A stretch of DNA of 64,000 nt, taken from positions 1 through 64,000 of the forward strand of contig NZ_JACHJY010000014.1 in the NCBI RefSeq assembly GCF_014203895.1, given 5' to 3'. This DNA comes from Streptomyces nymphaeiformis. GTDB lineage: Bacteria > Actinomycetota > Actinomycetes > Streptomycetales > Streptomycetaceae. A program made the translations under genes and the position numbers. This document shows positions 41,886-49,894 of the stretch, one piece after another; the stretch's first letter is position 1, and each line of letters begins with the position of its first letter. The notes beneath the pieces are model-generated. The model saw only the letters and a list, made by a program, of their open reading frames with translations. It did not search any database and was not told the origin of the DNA.

Positions 41886-42773
41886 CTGATCGTTTCAGAA
41901 TGAGGTTCGGAGTCGTCGCAAGCAGATGATGCTGCAGGCGAGTGGGAGCAGACCGAGGTGGAGGTCGGCGCGTATCTCGTAGCGGATGCGGAGGCGTTTG
42001 AACGGGTGGAGCCAGGCGAAGGTCCGCTCCACGACCCACCTGGTCTTGCCGAGGCCGGAGCCGTGCGGGGCGCCTCGGCGGGCGATCTTGGGTGTGATGC
42101 CGCGGGCCCGCAGGATGCGCCGGTGCTTGTCGTAGTCGTAGCCGCGGTCGGCGAACAGTCGGCCCGGCCGGTGCCGCGGCCGTCCGCGAAGTCCTCGGAT
42201 GCGGGGGATCGCGTCCAGCAGCGGCGTCAGCTGGGTGACATCGTGCCTGTTTCCGCCGGTCAGGGTGATGGCGAGGGGGGGTGCCGTGCCGGTCGACGAT
42301 CAGGTGGTGCTTGCTGCCCGGCCGCGCGCGGTCGACCGGCGAAGGTCCGGTGTGATCCCCCCTTGCAGGGCCCGGACGTGCGAGGCGTCGATCGCGGCGT
42401 CGTCCATGTCCAGCAGACCTGCCTTGCGCAGTTCGGCCAGGAGGACCTCGTGCAGGCGGGGCCGGAGGCCGGCCTCGGTCCAGTCCCGCAGGCGCCGCCA
42501 GGCCGTCACTCCGCTGCAGCCGGTCCGCTCGGCGGGCACGTCTCTCCGGCTCACGTTCTTGCGCAGCACGTAAACGATGCCCCGAAGGGCCGCGCGGTCG
42601 TCCGCCGGCAGACGCCCCGGATACCGATGCCGCCGCGGCGGGCGGGGTGGCAGCAGTGGAGCGATGCGTTCCCACAGGTCATCAGGCACAAGATCATCCG
42701 ACACCCGCATCACTCTGCCGCCACCAGCCCCGGTCGCCAAGCCCTCACGCCGAACTCATTCTGAAACGATCGG
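41886..42773. mobile_element. IS5-family (IS427-like) insertion sequence, inactive
   Basis: 888 bp flanked by TTA (41883-41885, 42774-42776). Inverted ends: left CTGATCGTTTCAGAATGAG, right complement CCGATCGTTTCAGAATGAG (one mismatch). It carries a two-frame transposase typical of the IS427 group, broken by an additional frameshift. Confidence 0.9.
41895..42710 (-). pseudogene. IS5-family transposase with normal and abnormal frameshifts
   Basis: ORF A (from ATG 42710): VSDDLVPDDLWERIAPLLPP, RALRGIVYVLRKNVSRRDVP, DDAAIDASHVRALQGG. At the G6 run (42357-42362, plus-strand C6) a -1 shift, the normal programmed event in this group, leads to ORF B: GPSPVDRARPGSKHHLIVDR. A run of seven C on the coding strand (42275-42281), where six are expected, then shifts the frame again and destroys the rest, although the downstream sense remains (LFADRGYDYDKHRRIL; WVVERTFAWLHPFKRLRIRY; CSIICLRRLRTSF). 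The stop at 41895 lies in the inverted repeat. Inactive. Confidence 0.85.
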
Positions 42774-42776
42774 TTA

Positions 42777-42950
42777 GGGATCCCGTACTGCTCCGAGCTG
42801 TCGATCCTCGCTTGGACGGGCGTCGCATGCTTCGCGCACTTCGTCTACAACCCGCTCGTGGCGATGCTCCTCGGTGGGCTCTTCGCGTTGTCGTTCATCG
42901 GGGGGCGGGCTCCGTCGCAGGGCAAGGCACTCGGTTCGCTGCAGTGCCCA
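42777..42950 (+). pseudogene. Membrane-protein fragment at the IS edge
   Basis: The plus strand from the target duplication reads GIPYCSELSILAWTGVACFA, HFVYNPLVAMLLGGLFALSF, IGGRAPSQGKAL, with one or two likely transmembrane helices and strong third-position G/C. It has no start codon on this side, so it is the remnant of a gene cut at or before the insertion. Whether this strand or the opposite one is truly coding is uncertain. Confidence 0.3.
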
Positions 42951-43021
42951 CGGTGCGCTGGGCGGAGTGCTCGACACGTCCATGGCCGGGTTCTGAGCCG
43001 GAAACACCTGGCTAGGAAGCT

Positions 43022-43441
43022 CTACGTCGTCGCACTGAATCTGGCCAGTGCCCAGATGGCGACGAGGTCGAGGACCATCACGATGATCGACCACATCGGG
43101 TAGTACGGAATGAACATGAACTGAGTGACGAGGCTCACCGCGCCCACCGCCACACCGGCGCCTTTGGCCCAGCTCTGGCCGAGCAGCACCCCCAGACCCG
43201 CAGCGATCAGCGCGAGCCCGATGACCACGTGCATCCAGCCCCAGGCTGTCACGTTGAAACGGTAGGCGTACCCGGGTGCCCTGAAGATGGCGTCCTGTGC
43301 GATGCTGGCGGCGCCCATGAGAATGCTGAGCGTCCCGCTCAACTCCAGAGCCACACCCGCGAAGAGGTGCGGGCCGATCATCCACTGGCTGTCGTGGGGC
43401 TGCGTCGTGCCCTTCCGTGCCCCACCGGACATCTCCGCCAT
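43022..43441 (-). CDS. DUF7144-type four-helix membrane protein
   Basis: 139 residues from ATG 43441 (GGTGGAG upstream). Four hydrophobic helices: FAGVALELSGTLSILMGAAS, WMHVVIGLALIAAGLGVLLG, AGVAVGAVSLVTQFMFIPYY and SIIVMVLDLVAIWALARF. The AWGWMHVVIGL motif is typical of this actinobacterial family. Function unknown. Intact; a longer frame to 43633 is not supported. Confidence 0.8.
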   Translation of the reverse strand: MAEMSGGARKGTTQPHDSQWMIGPHLFAGVALELSGTLSILMGAASIAQDAIFRAPGYAYRFNVTAWGWMHVVIGLALIAAGLGVLLGQSWAKGAGVAVGAVSLVTQFMFIPYYPMWSIIVMVLDLVAIWALARFSATT

Positions 43442-43586
43442 GGTCTCCACCTTCCTGAACAGCGCGGAAACCCCCACGCACCATGGGGTGGGGGCAGCCG
43501 CCTCTGACAGCCACAGTCTCGCCTCGCCTTGTTCGCACCGCGACCGCAAGAGGCCATCCGAGTGAAGCCCCTGCCCCGGGACGGTC

Positions 43587-43870
43587 CTACGGCGGGGCGG
43601 GGCCGGTTGGTGCGGAGCCGGGTCGGTAGGCAACGGGTTCGCGGCTGAGAGGGCAGGTTACGCAGCGGCCGCCCGCCGCGGCCTCGGCCGAGTTCGGCGC
43701 CGACGACCTCGACGACCTCGACGCCCGCCTTGCGAAGCAGGGTATTGGTCTGCGTGCTGCGGTCGTGAGTGAAGGCGACACCGGGCTCCACGCCGATGGC
43801 GTTGTCGCCGCTGTCCCCCTTGCCGGTGGTCGAAGGCGTACACGTTGCCGCCCGGGCCATGGCACTCGGC
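43587..43870 (-). pseudogene. Arginine deiminase, C-terminal remnant
   Basis: The minus strand reads GDSGDNAIGVEPGVAFTHDR, STQTNTLLRKAGVEVVEVVG, AELGRGRGG, and after a 1-nt change near 43670 GRCVTCPLSREPVA. This is the conserved end of arginine deiminase, including the catalytic-Cys loop (GxRCMSCP in family members). The N-terminal 300 or so residues are missing. It is a relic next to the eCIS operon. Confidence 0.7.
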
Positions 43871-44087
43871 CCGCGTCGGTGACCCGTCGTCAACCTGATC
43901 CCCCGGAAGACCTTCACCCGGTACGTCGATACCTGACCGGCTGACTTCGGACGCCCGGCCCTGGGCCCATGGCCTGCACGTCCCACGGCGAGAGGCCGTA
44001 GCCGGGTTGCCGTGGAGGACCCGTCCCACCGGCTCGGCTACCGTCTGCGATCGAATCCCCCGCTCGTCACTCTGTGTGAGGTACCCC
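43871..44087. promoter_or_regulatory. Upstream region of the eCIS regulator
   Basis: 217 bp before the SARP gene, including GTGAGG as its ribosome site. It probably carries the promoter of the regulator. I see no obvious heptameric SARP repeats by eye. Confidence 0.35.
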
Positions 44088-44861
44088 ATGTCTGTACCGA
44101 GCGACGTCGCCTCCCCCTTCGCCATCCGGCTCCTCGACGCGTTCGCCGTGCGCTGCGCCGGCCGGGCCGTCGCCGTGCCGCCGAGCGGGCAGCGGCTCGT
44201 CGCCTATCTCGCGCTGCGGATCGGCGCCGGCCGGACGGTGGCCGCGGGCGCGCTGTGGCCCGAAGCCTCCGAGGAGAAGTCGCAGGCCAGCCTGCGGACC
44301 GCCGTGTGGCGGGTGAACCGGGCGGCGCCCGGCCTGGTGGTCACGCGGGGGACGCACGTCTCCCTCGCGCCCGACGCGGTCGTCGACAACCGGGAGTTCA
44401 CCGCCCGCGTCCGACGGATACTGCGACCGTCCATGGACGCCCAGCCGCCCCCGGTGGACGACGACGGCTACGCCTGGTTGCTCCGGGGCGGGGAGCTGCT
44501 GCCGGGATGGTACGACGATTGGGTGCTGCTCGAGCAGGAGCACACCCTGCAGCTCCGGCTGCACGCGCTGGAGGCGGCGGCCCGTCGCATGGCCGTGCAC
44601 GGCAGGTACGCGGGGGCCCTGGAGCTCGCCTTCGAGGCCGTCCGCCTGGAGCCGCTGCGGGAGAGCGCCAGCAGCGCGGTCATCGCCGTGCACCTGTCCG
44701 AGGGGAACGCCGTCGACGCGGTGCGGCACTACGAGTGGTTCCGCAGACTCCTCGACGCGGAACTGGGCCTGCAGCCCTCCGCGCAGCTCACGGCGCTGGC
44801 CCGGGGCCAGGTCGTCCCGCCGCGCGGCCCCACCGGTGATCGATCGGTGACGCCGTGGTGA
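44088..44861 (+). CDS. SARP-type (BTAD) transcriptional regulator of the eCIS operon
   Basis: 257 residues (ATG 44088, GAGG upstream). N-terminal OmpR-like winged HTH about 8-95: IRLLDAFAVRCAGRAVAVPP, QRLVAYLALRIGAGRTVAAG, ALWPEASEEKSQASLRTAVW. BTAD domain about 120-250: WYDDWVLLEQEHTLQLRLHA, LEAVRLEPLRESASSAVIAV, HLSEGNAVDAVRHYEWFRRL. SARPs activate downstream operons through direct repeats near the -35 box. It lies 51 bp upstream of the sheath gene on the same strand, so it is the likely pathway activator. Confidence 0.88.
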   Translation: MSVPSDVASPFAIRLLDAFAVRCAGRAVAVPPSGQRLVAYLALRIGAGRTVAAGALWPEASEEKSQASLRTAVWRVNRAAPGLVVTRGTHVSLAPDAVVDNREFTARVRRILRPSMDAQPPPVDDDGYAWLLRGGELLPGWYDDWVLLEQEHTLQLRLHALEAAARRMAVHGRYAGALELAFEAVRLEPLRESASSAVIAVHLSEGNAVDAVRHYEWFRRLLDAELGLQPSAQLTALARGQVVPPRGPTGDRSVTPW

Positions 44862-44912
44862 CACGCACCGGATAAGTCATGGGCAACAGATGACCTGGCG
44901 GAGGGAAAACCG

Positions 44913-46460
44913 ATGGCGGTGCAATTGTCCTACCCCGGCGTGTACGTGGAAGAGCTGCCCAGCGGCGTGCGCACGATCACCGGTGTCCCCACCTCGATCA
45001 CGGCCTTCGTCGGCCGTGCCCTGCGCGGCCCCCTCCACAAACCCGTCACGCTGACGTCCTTCGCCGACTTCGAGCGCGCCTTCGGCGGCCTCTGGTCGGA
45101 GAGCCATCTGGGCTACTCCGTGCGGGACTTCTTCCAGCAGGGCGGAGGTGTCGCCCTCGTCGTACGGGTCCACTCCCCCGAGTCCAACGACACCGCCGCC
45201 ATCAGTCTCGGGACCGGCCAGAAGAGACTCAAGCTCAACGCGGCCTCACCCGGTGCCTGGGGCGCGAAGCTGAAGGTCACCCTGGACGACGACGTCCGGC
45301 TGAACGACGACGGCACCAAGGACCCGGCACTCTTCAACCTGACCGCCCTCGACACGGCGACCGGGTTCAAGGAGGTCTTCCGCAACGTCTCCATCGCGCC
45401 CGCCGCCGCCCGCCGGGTGGACATCGTACTCGCGGCCGAATCGCAGCTCGTCAGGGTGGAGTTGCCGCTCCCGACCCAACCGCAGGGCGCCTCCCCCGTG
45501 GAGGCCACCGCCACCGGAGGGAAGGACGGCGGGGCGATCGGGGCCGCGGACATCGCCACAGGCACCAACTTCCAGACGGACAAGAAGGGCATCTACGCAC
45601 TGGAGTACGCCGACCTGTTCAACCTGCTCGTCATCCCGCCCTACTCGGGAACCGGTGAACTGGGCGACCGTGACGTGGACCCCGCGGTCGTCACCGCCGC
45701 CATCGCCTACGCCCAGCCGCGGCGTGCGGTCGTCGTGCTCGACCCGCCCCAGGGATGGGCGACGGTGGGGCAGGTCGCCTCCTCCACCGGCGCGTCCGCG
45801 TTCACCAGCAGCAAGAACGCCGCCGTCTACTTCCCCCGGGTCAAGCAGCCCGATCCCCTGCGGGACGGCCAGGTGATGACCTTCGCTCCCTCCGGAGCCA
45901 TCGCCGGCGCGATCGCCCGGACCGACGCCGAACGAGGCGTATGGAAAGCCCCGGCAGGGCTCGACGCCACGCTGTCCGCGGTCACCGAGCTGGCCCTGCC
46001 GCTGACCGACGGGGAGATCGGGCAGCTCAATCCCCTGGCCGTGAACTGCCTCCGCCTGGCACCCGGGACCGGACACGTCGTCTGGGGAGCCCGCACCCGC
46101 AACGGCTCCGACCGGAACGCCTCGGAATGGAAGTACCTGCCGGTGCGGCGCACCGCCCTCTTCATCGAGGAGAGCCTGTACCGCGGCATCCAGTGGGCCG
46201 TCTTCGAACCGAACGACGAGCCGTTGTGGGCCCAGCTCCGCCTGAACATCGGCGCGTTCCTCAACAACCTCTTCCGGCAGGGCGCCTTCCAGGGCAGGAC
46301 CCCACGCGAGGCGTACTTCGTCAAGTGCGACGCGACGACCACCACCCAGAACGACATCGACCTCGGCGTCGTCAACATCCTCGTCGGCTTCGCCCCGCTC
46401 AAGCCCGCCGAGTTCGTCGTCCTCCGGCTGCAGCAGATCGCCGGCCAGATCCCCGCCTAG
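44913..46460 (+). CDS. eCIS contractile sheath protein
   Basis: 515 residues (ATG 44913, GGAGGG upstream). Phage-tail-sheath family: N-terminus SYPGVYVEELPSGVRTITGV, PTSITAFVGRALRGP; middle domain with IYALEYADLFNLLVIPPYSG and AIAYAQPRRAVVVLDPPQGW; C-terminal domain NPLAVNCLRLAPGTGHVVWG, ARTRNGS, YLPVRRTALFIEESLYRGIQ. Subunits wrap the inner tube and contract to drive it into the target membrane. There is only one sheath gene, whereas some eCIS have several. It begins the structural operon. Confidence 0.95.
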   Translation: MAVQLSYPGVYVEELPSGVRTITGVPTSITAFVGRALRGPLHKPVTLTSFADFERAFGGLWSESHLGYSVRDFFQQGGGVALVVRVHSPESNDTAAISLGTGQKRLKLNAASPGAWGAKLKVTLDDDVRLNDDGTKDPALFNLTALDTATGFKEVFRNVSIAPAAARRVDIVLAAESQLVRVELPLPTQPQGASPVEATATGGKDGGAIGAADIATGTNFQTDKKGIYALEYADLFNLLVIPPYSGTGELGDRDVDPAVVTAAIAYAQPRRAVVVLDPPQGWATVGQVASSTGASAFTSSKNAAVYFPRVKQPDPLRDGQVMTFAPSGAIAGAIARTDAERGVWKAPAGLDATLSAVTELALPLTDGEIGQLNPLAVNCLRLAPGTGHVVWGARTRNGSDRNASEWKYLPVRRTALFIEESLYRGIQWAVFEPNDEPLWAQLRLNIGAFLNNLFRQGAFQGRTPREAYFVKCDATTTTQNDIDLGVVNILVGFAPLKPAEFVVLRLQQIAGQIPA

Positions 46461-46471
46461 GAGCCGAACCC

Positions 46472-46993
46472 ATGGCACAGTTCAGCGTCAACGCCCAGCG
46501 CTTCGATCCGTACAAGAACTTCAAGTTCCGTGTGAAGTGGGACGGCCGCTACGTAGCCGGCGTGAGCAAGGTGAGCGCCCTCAAGCGCACCACCGAGGTC
46601 GTCGAGCACCGCGACGGCGCCGACCCCTCCACCGCGCGCAAGTCGCCGGGCCGGACCAAGTACGAGGCCATCACCCTCACCCGTGGCGTCACCCACGACG
46701 TCGAGTTCGAGCGGTGGGCCAACAAGGTCTGGAACTTCGGATCCGGACTCGGCGCCGAGGTCTCCCTCAAGGACTTCCGCAAGGACCTGATCATCGAGCT
46801 GTACAACGAGGCGGGCCAGCTCGTCCTCGCGTACAAGGTCTTCCGCGCCTGGGTCTCCGAGTTCCAGTCCCTCCCCGAACTCGACTCCAACGCCAACGCC
46901 GTGGCCATCCAGACCCTGAAGCTCGAACACGAGGGCTGGGAGCGCGACGTGGACGTGGTCGAGCCGCAAGAGCCGTCGTTCGTCGAGCCGTAG
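46472..46993 (+). CDS. eCIS inner tube protein
   Basis: 173 residues (ATG 46472, 11 bp after the sheath stop). Phage T4 gp19-like tail tube family: DPYKNFKFRVKWDGRYVAGV, SKVSALKRTTEVVEHRDGAD, YEAITLTRGVTHDVEFERWA, KVFRAWVSEFQSLPELDSNA. Hexamers stack inside the sheath to form the hollow tube that carries cargo. The KxGxxKYExITL-like pattern is diagnostic. Confidence 0.95.
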   Translation: MAQFSVNAQRFDPYKNFKFRVKWDGRYVAGVSKVSALKRTTEVVEHRDGADPSTARKSPGRTKYEAITLTRGVTHDVEFERWANKVWNFGSGLGAEVSLKDFRKDLIIELYNEAGQLVLAYKVFRAWVSEFQSLPELDSNANAVAIQTLKLEHEGWERDVDVVEPQEPSFVEP

Positions 46994-47010
46994 GGCAGGA
47001 GGGGGAGGAC

Positions 47011-47769
47011 ATGCACGCACTTCCGGCGGGAGAGCTGCTGCGGCTGTGGGACGAGTGCCGGGACGCGTCCCCCCAGGCGCGTGCCCTCGACCTGGCCGCC
47101 GCGGTCGACGAGGGCACCGGTTCCGTCCCTCCGGCCGAGCGGCCCATCGGCCGCGTCATCGCGCTGCTGCTGCGCCTGCGGACCGCACTGGCCGGTCCGC
47201 GTCTGGCGGGCACGGTGGTCTGTCCGGGGTGCCGCGGGACGGTGGAGTTCCAGGCTTCGGCCGACGCTCTGCTCGCCCTCGAGGACAAGATCGTCGACGC
47301 TCCGCCGCCCCTGCTGCACGGTGGCTACGAGCTGGTCTGGCGGTGCCTCACGTACCGGGATCTCGAGGCGGTGGCCGAGCGGCCGGGGGCGGACGACCCG
47401 GACCTCGGCGCACGGCTGCTGCTCGAACGGTGCCTGCTGAGCCTGCGCCATGAGGAGCGCACCGTGGATCCTGCGTCCGTCGATCTGCCCGAGGCGGTGA
47501 GCGAAGCGCTGTCCGGGGCGATGTCTGCCGCGGACCCGCTCGCCGACGTGCTGGTCGATCTCACGTGTCCCGACTGCGCGCACGCGTTCACCGCCGACTT
47601 CGACGTGGCCGCGTTCGTCTGGGCCGAGCTCGAGTCCCGCGGCCGACAGCTGCTGCTCGACGTCGACGCGCTGGCCCGCTCCTACGGCTGGTCCGAGCCC
47701 GAGGTGCTCGCGCTGAGCGAGCGACGACGGGCGAGCTATCTCCGCATCGTCACAGGGGAACTGCCATGA
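47011..47769 (+). CDS. eCIS assembly/baseplate protein with two CxxC pairs
   Basis: 252 residues (ATG 47011, GGAGGGGGAGG upstream). The N-terminal region resembles a T4 gp26/gp51-like baseplate or chaperone protein of eCIS operons (ELLRLWDECRDASPQARALD, RPIGRVIALLLRLRTALAGP). It has CPGC at about residue 72 and CPDC at about residue 189, which together could bind one zinc. The rest is helical (LLDVDALARSYGWSEPEVLA). Position between tube and spacer genes is typical for an assembly factor. Its stop overlaps the next ATG (ATGA). Confidence 0.75.
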   Translation: MHALPAGELLRLWDECRDASPQARALDLAAAVDEGTGSVPPAERPIGRVIALLLRLRTALAGPRLAGTVVCPGCRGTVEFQASADALLALEDKIVDAPPPLLHGGYELVWRCLTYRDLEAVAERPGADDPDLGARLLLERCLLSLRHEERTVDPASVDLPEAVSEALSGAMSAADPLADVLVDLTCPDCAHAFTADFDVAAFVWAELESRGRQLLLDVDALARSYGWSEPEVLALSERRRASYLRIVTGELP

Positions 47770-48620
47770 CCGATCTGCTGCGCCGGCTCGCCTCCCGGGC
47801 CACCGGACGGCATCACCGGCCCGCCACCGTGCCGCTCCTGCCGCCTCGCGGCGTCGCCGAGCGACCGCCCCGGGAACCCGTCGCACGCGGTGAGGGAACC
47901 GCTGCGGAGGAGGTACGGGAGGTGGCCGCGGCCTCACACGACAACGAGGCGTCCGCCCGGGGCCCTCTCACGGCCGGCGACCGGCCTGGCGTCGTGTCCG
48001 CGCCTCCCGTCCCGCTCCCCGTCGTCCTCCCCGCTCCCGGGGCCCCTCCCCCACCTGACCCTGGCACGTACGCCGTTCGGCGGGAAGCCGCCCCTGGCGT
48101 CGAGCGCCGTGTCGAGGCGGGTGGCACCGTGCCGCACGTGAGGCCGGCCGCCACGCCGGTCCCCGTCGCGCCCGCGACCATCCCCACTCCGGTCGTCCCC
48201 CCGGCCGCGCGGCCCTCCGCCGCTGACGACGGCACCGGCGGCCCGGAGCCGCACGACGAGCCGCAGCAGGAGCCGGTGCCGCGCCGACCGCGCCTCCGAC
48301 CCGTGGCCCCCATCGACGACTCCGCGCGCCCGGCGAGGCATGCGGAGGCGCTCGGGATTCCCGTCGTCCGTCCCCTGCCGGTCCCTGTTCCGGTGCCGCC
48401 GGCCGTGGCTCCCCGTACCGCCGCCCACCCGGCTGTCGCCGCCGTCGCCGATCCGGCCCCCGCCGTCACGATCACCATCGGCAGGGTCGAGATCCGTGCG
48501 GTCCCTCCCGCCACGCACACGACCGCCCGGCCGGAGGCGGACAGTGCCCTCCCAGGCGGGTCGGGATCCGCCACGCTGTCTCTCGGCGACTTCCTCCGCG
48601 GCACCGGGGAGGCGCGATGA
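47766..48620 (+). CDS. Proline/alanine-rich eCIS spacer protein
   Basis: 284 residues (ATG 47766, 4-bp overlap with the previous gene). A short N-terminal helix (TDLLRRLASRATGRHH) is followed by about 200 residues very rich in Pro, Ala, Arg and Val (PVPLPVVLPAPGAPPPPDPG and similar), surely disordered. A short ordered tail TITIGRVEIRAVPP and ATLSLGDFLRG ends it. The end motifs probably dock to particle proteins. Its genomic place, before the small protein and CIS_tube gene, is conserved in related clusters only as far as I recall; function is unknown. Confidence 0.75.
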   Translation: MTDLLRRLASRATGRHHRPATVPLLPPRGVAERPPREPVARGEGTAAEEVREVAAASHDNEASARGPLTAGDRPGVVSAPPVPLPVVLPAPGAPPPPDPGTYAVRREAAPGVERRVEAGGTVPHVRPAATPVPVAPATIPTPVVPPAARPSAADDGTGGPEPHDEPQQEPVPRRPRLRPVAPIDDSARPARHAEALGIPVVRPLPVPVPVPPAVAPRTAAHPAVAAVADPAPAVTITIGRVEIRAVPPATHTTARPEADSALPGGSGSATLSLGDFLRGTGEAR

Positions 48621-48880
48621 GCGCCCTGCCACCGCGGGTGCGGATCGTCGTCGACGAGGTCGTGCTGCGCGGCCTGACATCGGCCCAGGCCGGCTCCGTG
48701 GTGTCCGGCCTGGAGCGGGCGCTCGGCGCCCTCGCGGCCGCCGCCGACCCCGCGGCGCTCACCGGGCGCACCGTGCCCGTCGTGCGCCCCCGGCCCGCCC
48801 GTACCCCCGCGAACAGCGCCGCCGCGCTCGGGGCCCAGGCGGCGACCGCGATCTGGACGGCCCTGGGAGGTGAACGATGA
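48617..48880 (+). CDS. Small eCIS protein (87 aa)
   Basis: ATG 48617, 4-bp overlap with the preceding gene; its stop overlaps the next ATG. RVRIVVDEVVLRGLTSAQAG, SVVSGLERALGALAAAADPA and a helical Ala-rich end. The strand-helix start VRIVVDEVVLRGLTSAQA is a common small eCIS protein pattern. Function unknown, possibly a baseplate component or chaperone. Confidence 0.7.
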   Translation: MSALPPRVRIVVDEVVLRGLTSAQAGSVVSGLERALGALAAAADPAALTGRTVPVVRPRPARTPANSAAALGAQAATAIWTALGGER

Positions 48881-49512
48881 TCTCGCCCCGAGTCGTCAAG
48901 GGGGGCCTCGTCGAGGTGGACGCGACCACCGGCCGCGCCCTGCGGACGATCGCCCTCCAGTACAACCCGGACGCCCTCACCCGCACGGTCGCCGTGCAGG
49001 CCGCGGGCGGAGACGCCGGCCAGGCCCTGCGGCTGAAGGGCGTCGCCGTCGAGACGCTGCGTCTGGAGGCGGAGATCGACGCCACGGACCGGCTCGAGTT
49101 CCCCGCCGAGAACCCGGCCACGGTCGAGTTCGGCATCCATCCCCAGCTCGCCGCCCTGGAACTGCTGGTCAACCCGAGGGCCACCACACTCGTGGACAAC
49201 GACGCCCTGGCCTCCAGGGGCATGCTGGAGGTCCTGCCCATGGAGACGCCACTGACGCTGTTCGTCTGGAGCAAGCAGCGCGTCGTACCGGTCCGCGTGA
49301 CCGAGCTGTCGATCGCCGAGGAGGCCTTCGACACGGCGCTCAACCCGATCCGCGCCAAGGTCACCCTCGGCATGCGCGTGCTCTCCGTCGACGACCTCGG
49401 CTTCGCCCACCGCGGCGGAGCGCTGTTCATGGGCCACCTCCGCAACAAGGAGGCGCTGGCCGCCCGCGCCGGATCGGCCGCCCTGTCCGCCCTCGGCCTG
49501 GAGGCGATCTGA
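48877..49512 (+). CDS. eCIS tube-initiator/adaptor (CIS_tube family)
   Basis: 211 residues (ATG 48877, 4-bp overlap). Contains the CIS_tube (PF19266-type) features: IALQYNPDALTRTVAVQAAG, LRLEAEIDATDRLEFPAENP, FVWSKQRVVPVRVTELSIAE, EEAFDTALNPIRAKVTLGMR. Relatives (Afp7/Pvc7 type) connect the inner tube to the central hub of the baseplate. Full length, intact. Confidence 0.88.
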   Translation: MISPRVVKGGLVEVDATTGRALRTIALQYNPDALTRTVAVQAAGGDAGQALRLKGVAVETLRLEAEIDATDRLEFPAENPATVEFGIHPQLAALELLVNPRATTLVDNDALASRGMLEVLPMETPLTLFVWSKQRVVPVRVTELSIAEEAFDTALNPIRAKVTLGMRVLSVDDLGFAHRGGALFMGHLRNKEALAARAGSAALSALGLEAI

Positions 49513-49513
49513 G

Positions 49514-49894
49514 ATGCCCGACCCGCTCCAGGCACTCCTCGCGGCCGGTGCCGTCCCCACCGTGTCGCTGCCGCCGACCAGCCGCTACGCCGACGTCGGC
49601 GTCACCGCTCACGTCCGTCCGCCCGACCCCGGCGAGGAACCCGCGCCGCCCGTCCCGTACTTCCGCCGCCGGTTGTGTCCGTCCCCTGAGCGCTTCGCAC
49701 TGCTCCACGAGTACGCGACGACGGCGGGCGACCGACGGGACCTGCTCGCCTCCGGTCTCCTCGGCGACCCGGAGCTGTGGTGGCGGCTCGCCGATGCCAA
49801 CGGCGTCATCGACCCGGCCCGGATGACGCTGCCGCCGGGGCGCCGGCTGCGCGTCACCCTGGCCGAGGGCGTGCCGGGAGCCGCCGATGCGTGA
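49514..49894 (+). CDS. eCIS LysM-like baseplate protein
   Basis: 126 residues (ATG 49514, 1 bp after the previous stop). The C-terminal part has the short LysM-like strand-helix-strand LWWRLADANGVIDPARMTLP, PGRRLRVTLAEG; the N-terminus is a strand-rich proline arm (PPTSRYADVGVTAHVRPPDP). Similar gp53/LysM-like proteins in phage and eCIS baseplates hold hub and tube together. Overlaps the next gene by 8 bp. Confidence 0.8.
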   Translation: MPDPLQALLAAGAVPTVSLPPTSRYADVGVTAHVRPPDPGEEPAPPVPYFRRRLCPSPERFALLHEYATTAGDRRDLLASGLLGDPELWWRLADANGVIDPARMTLPPGRRLRVTLAEGVPGAADA

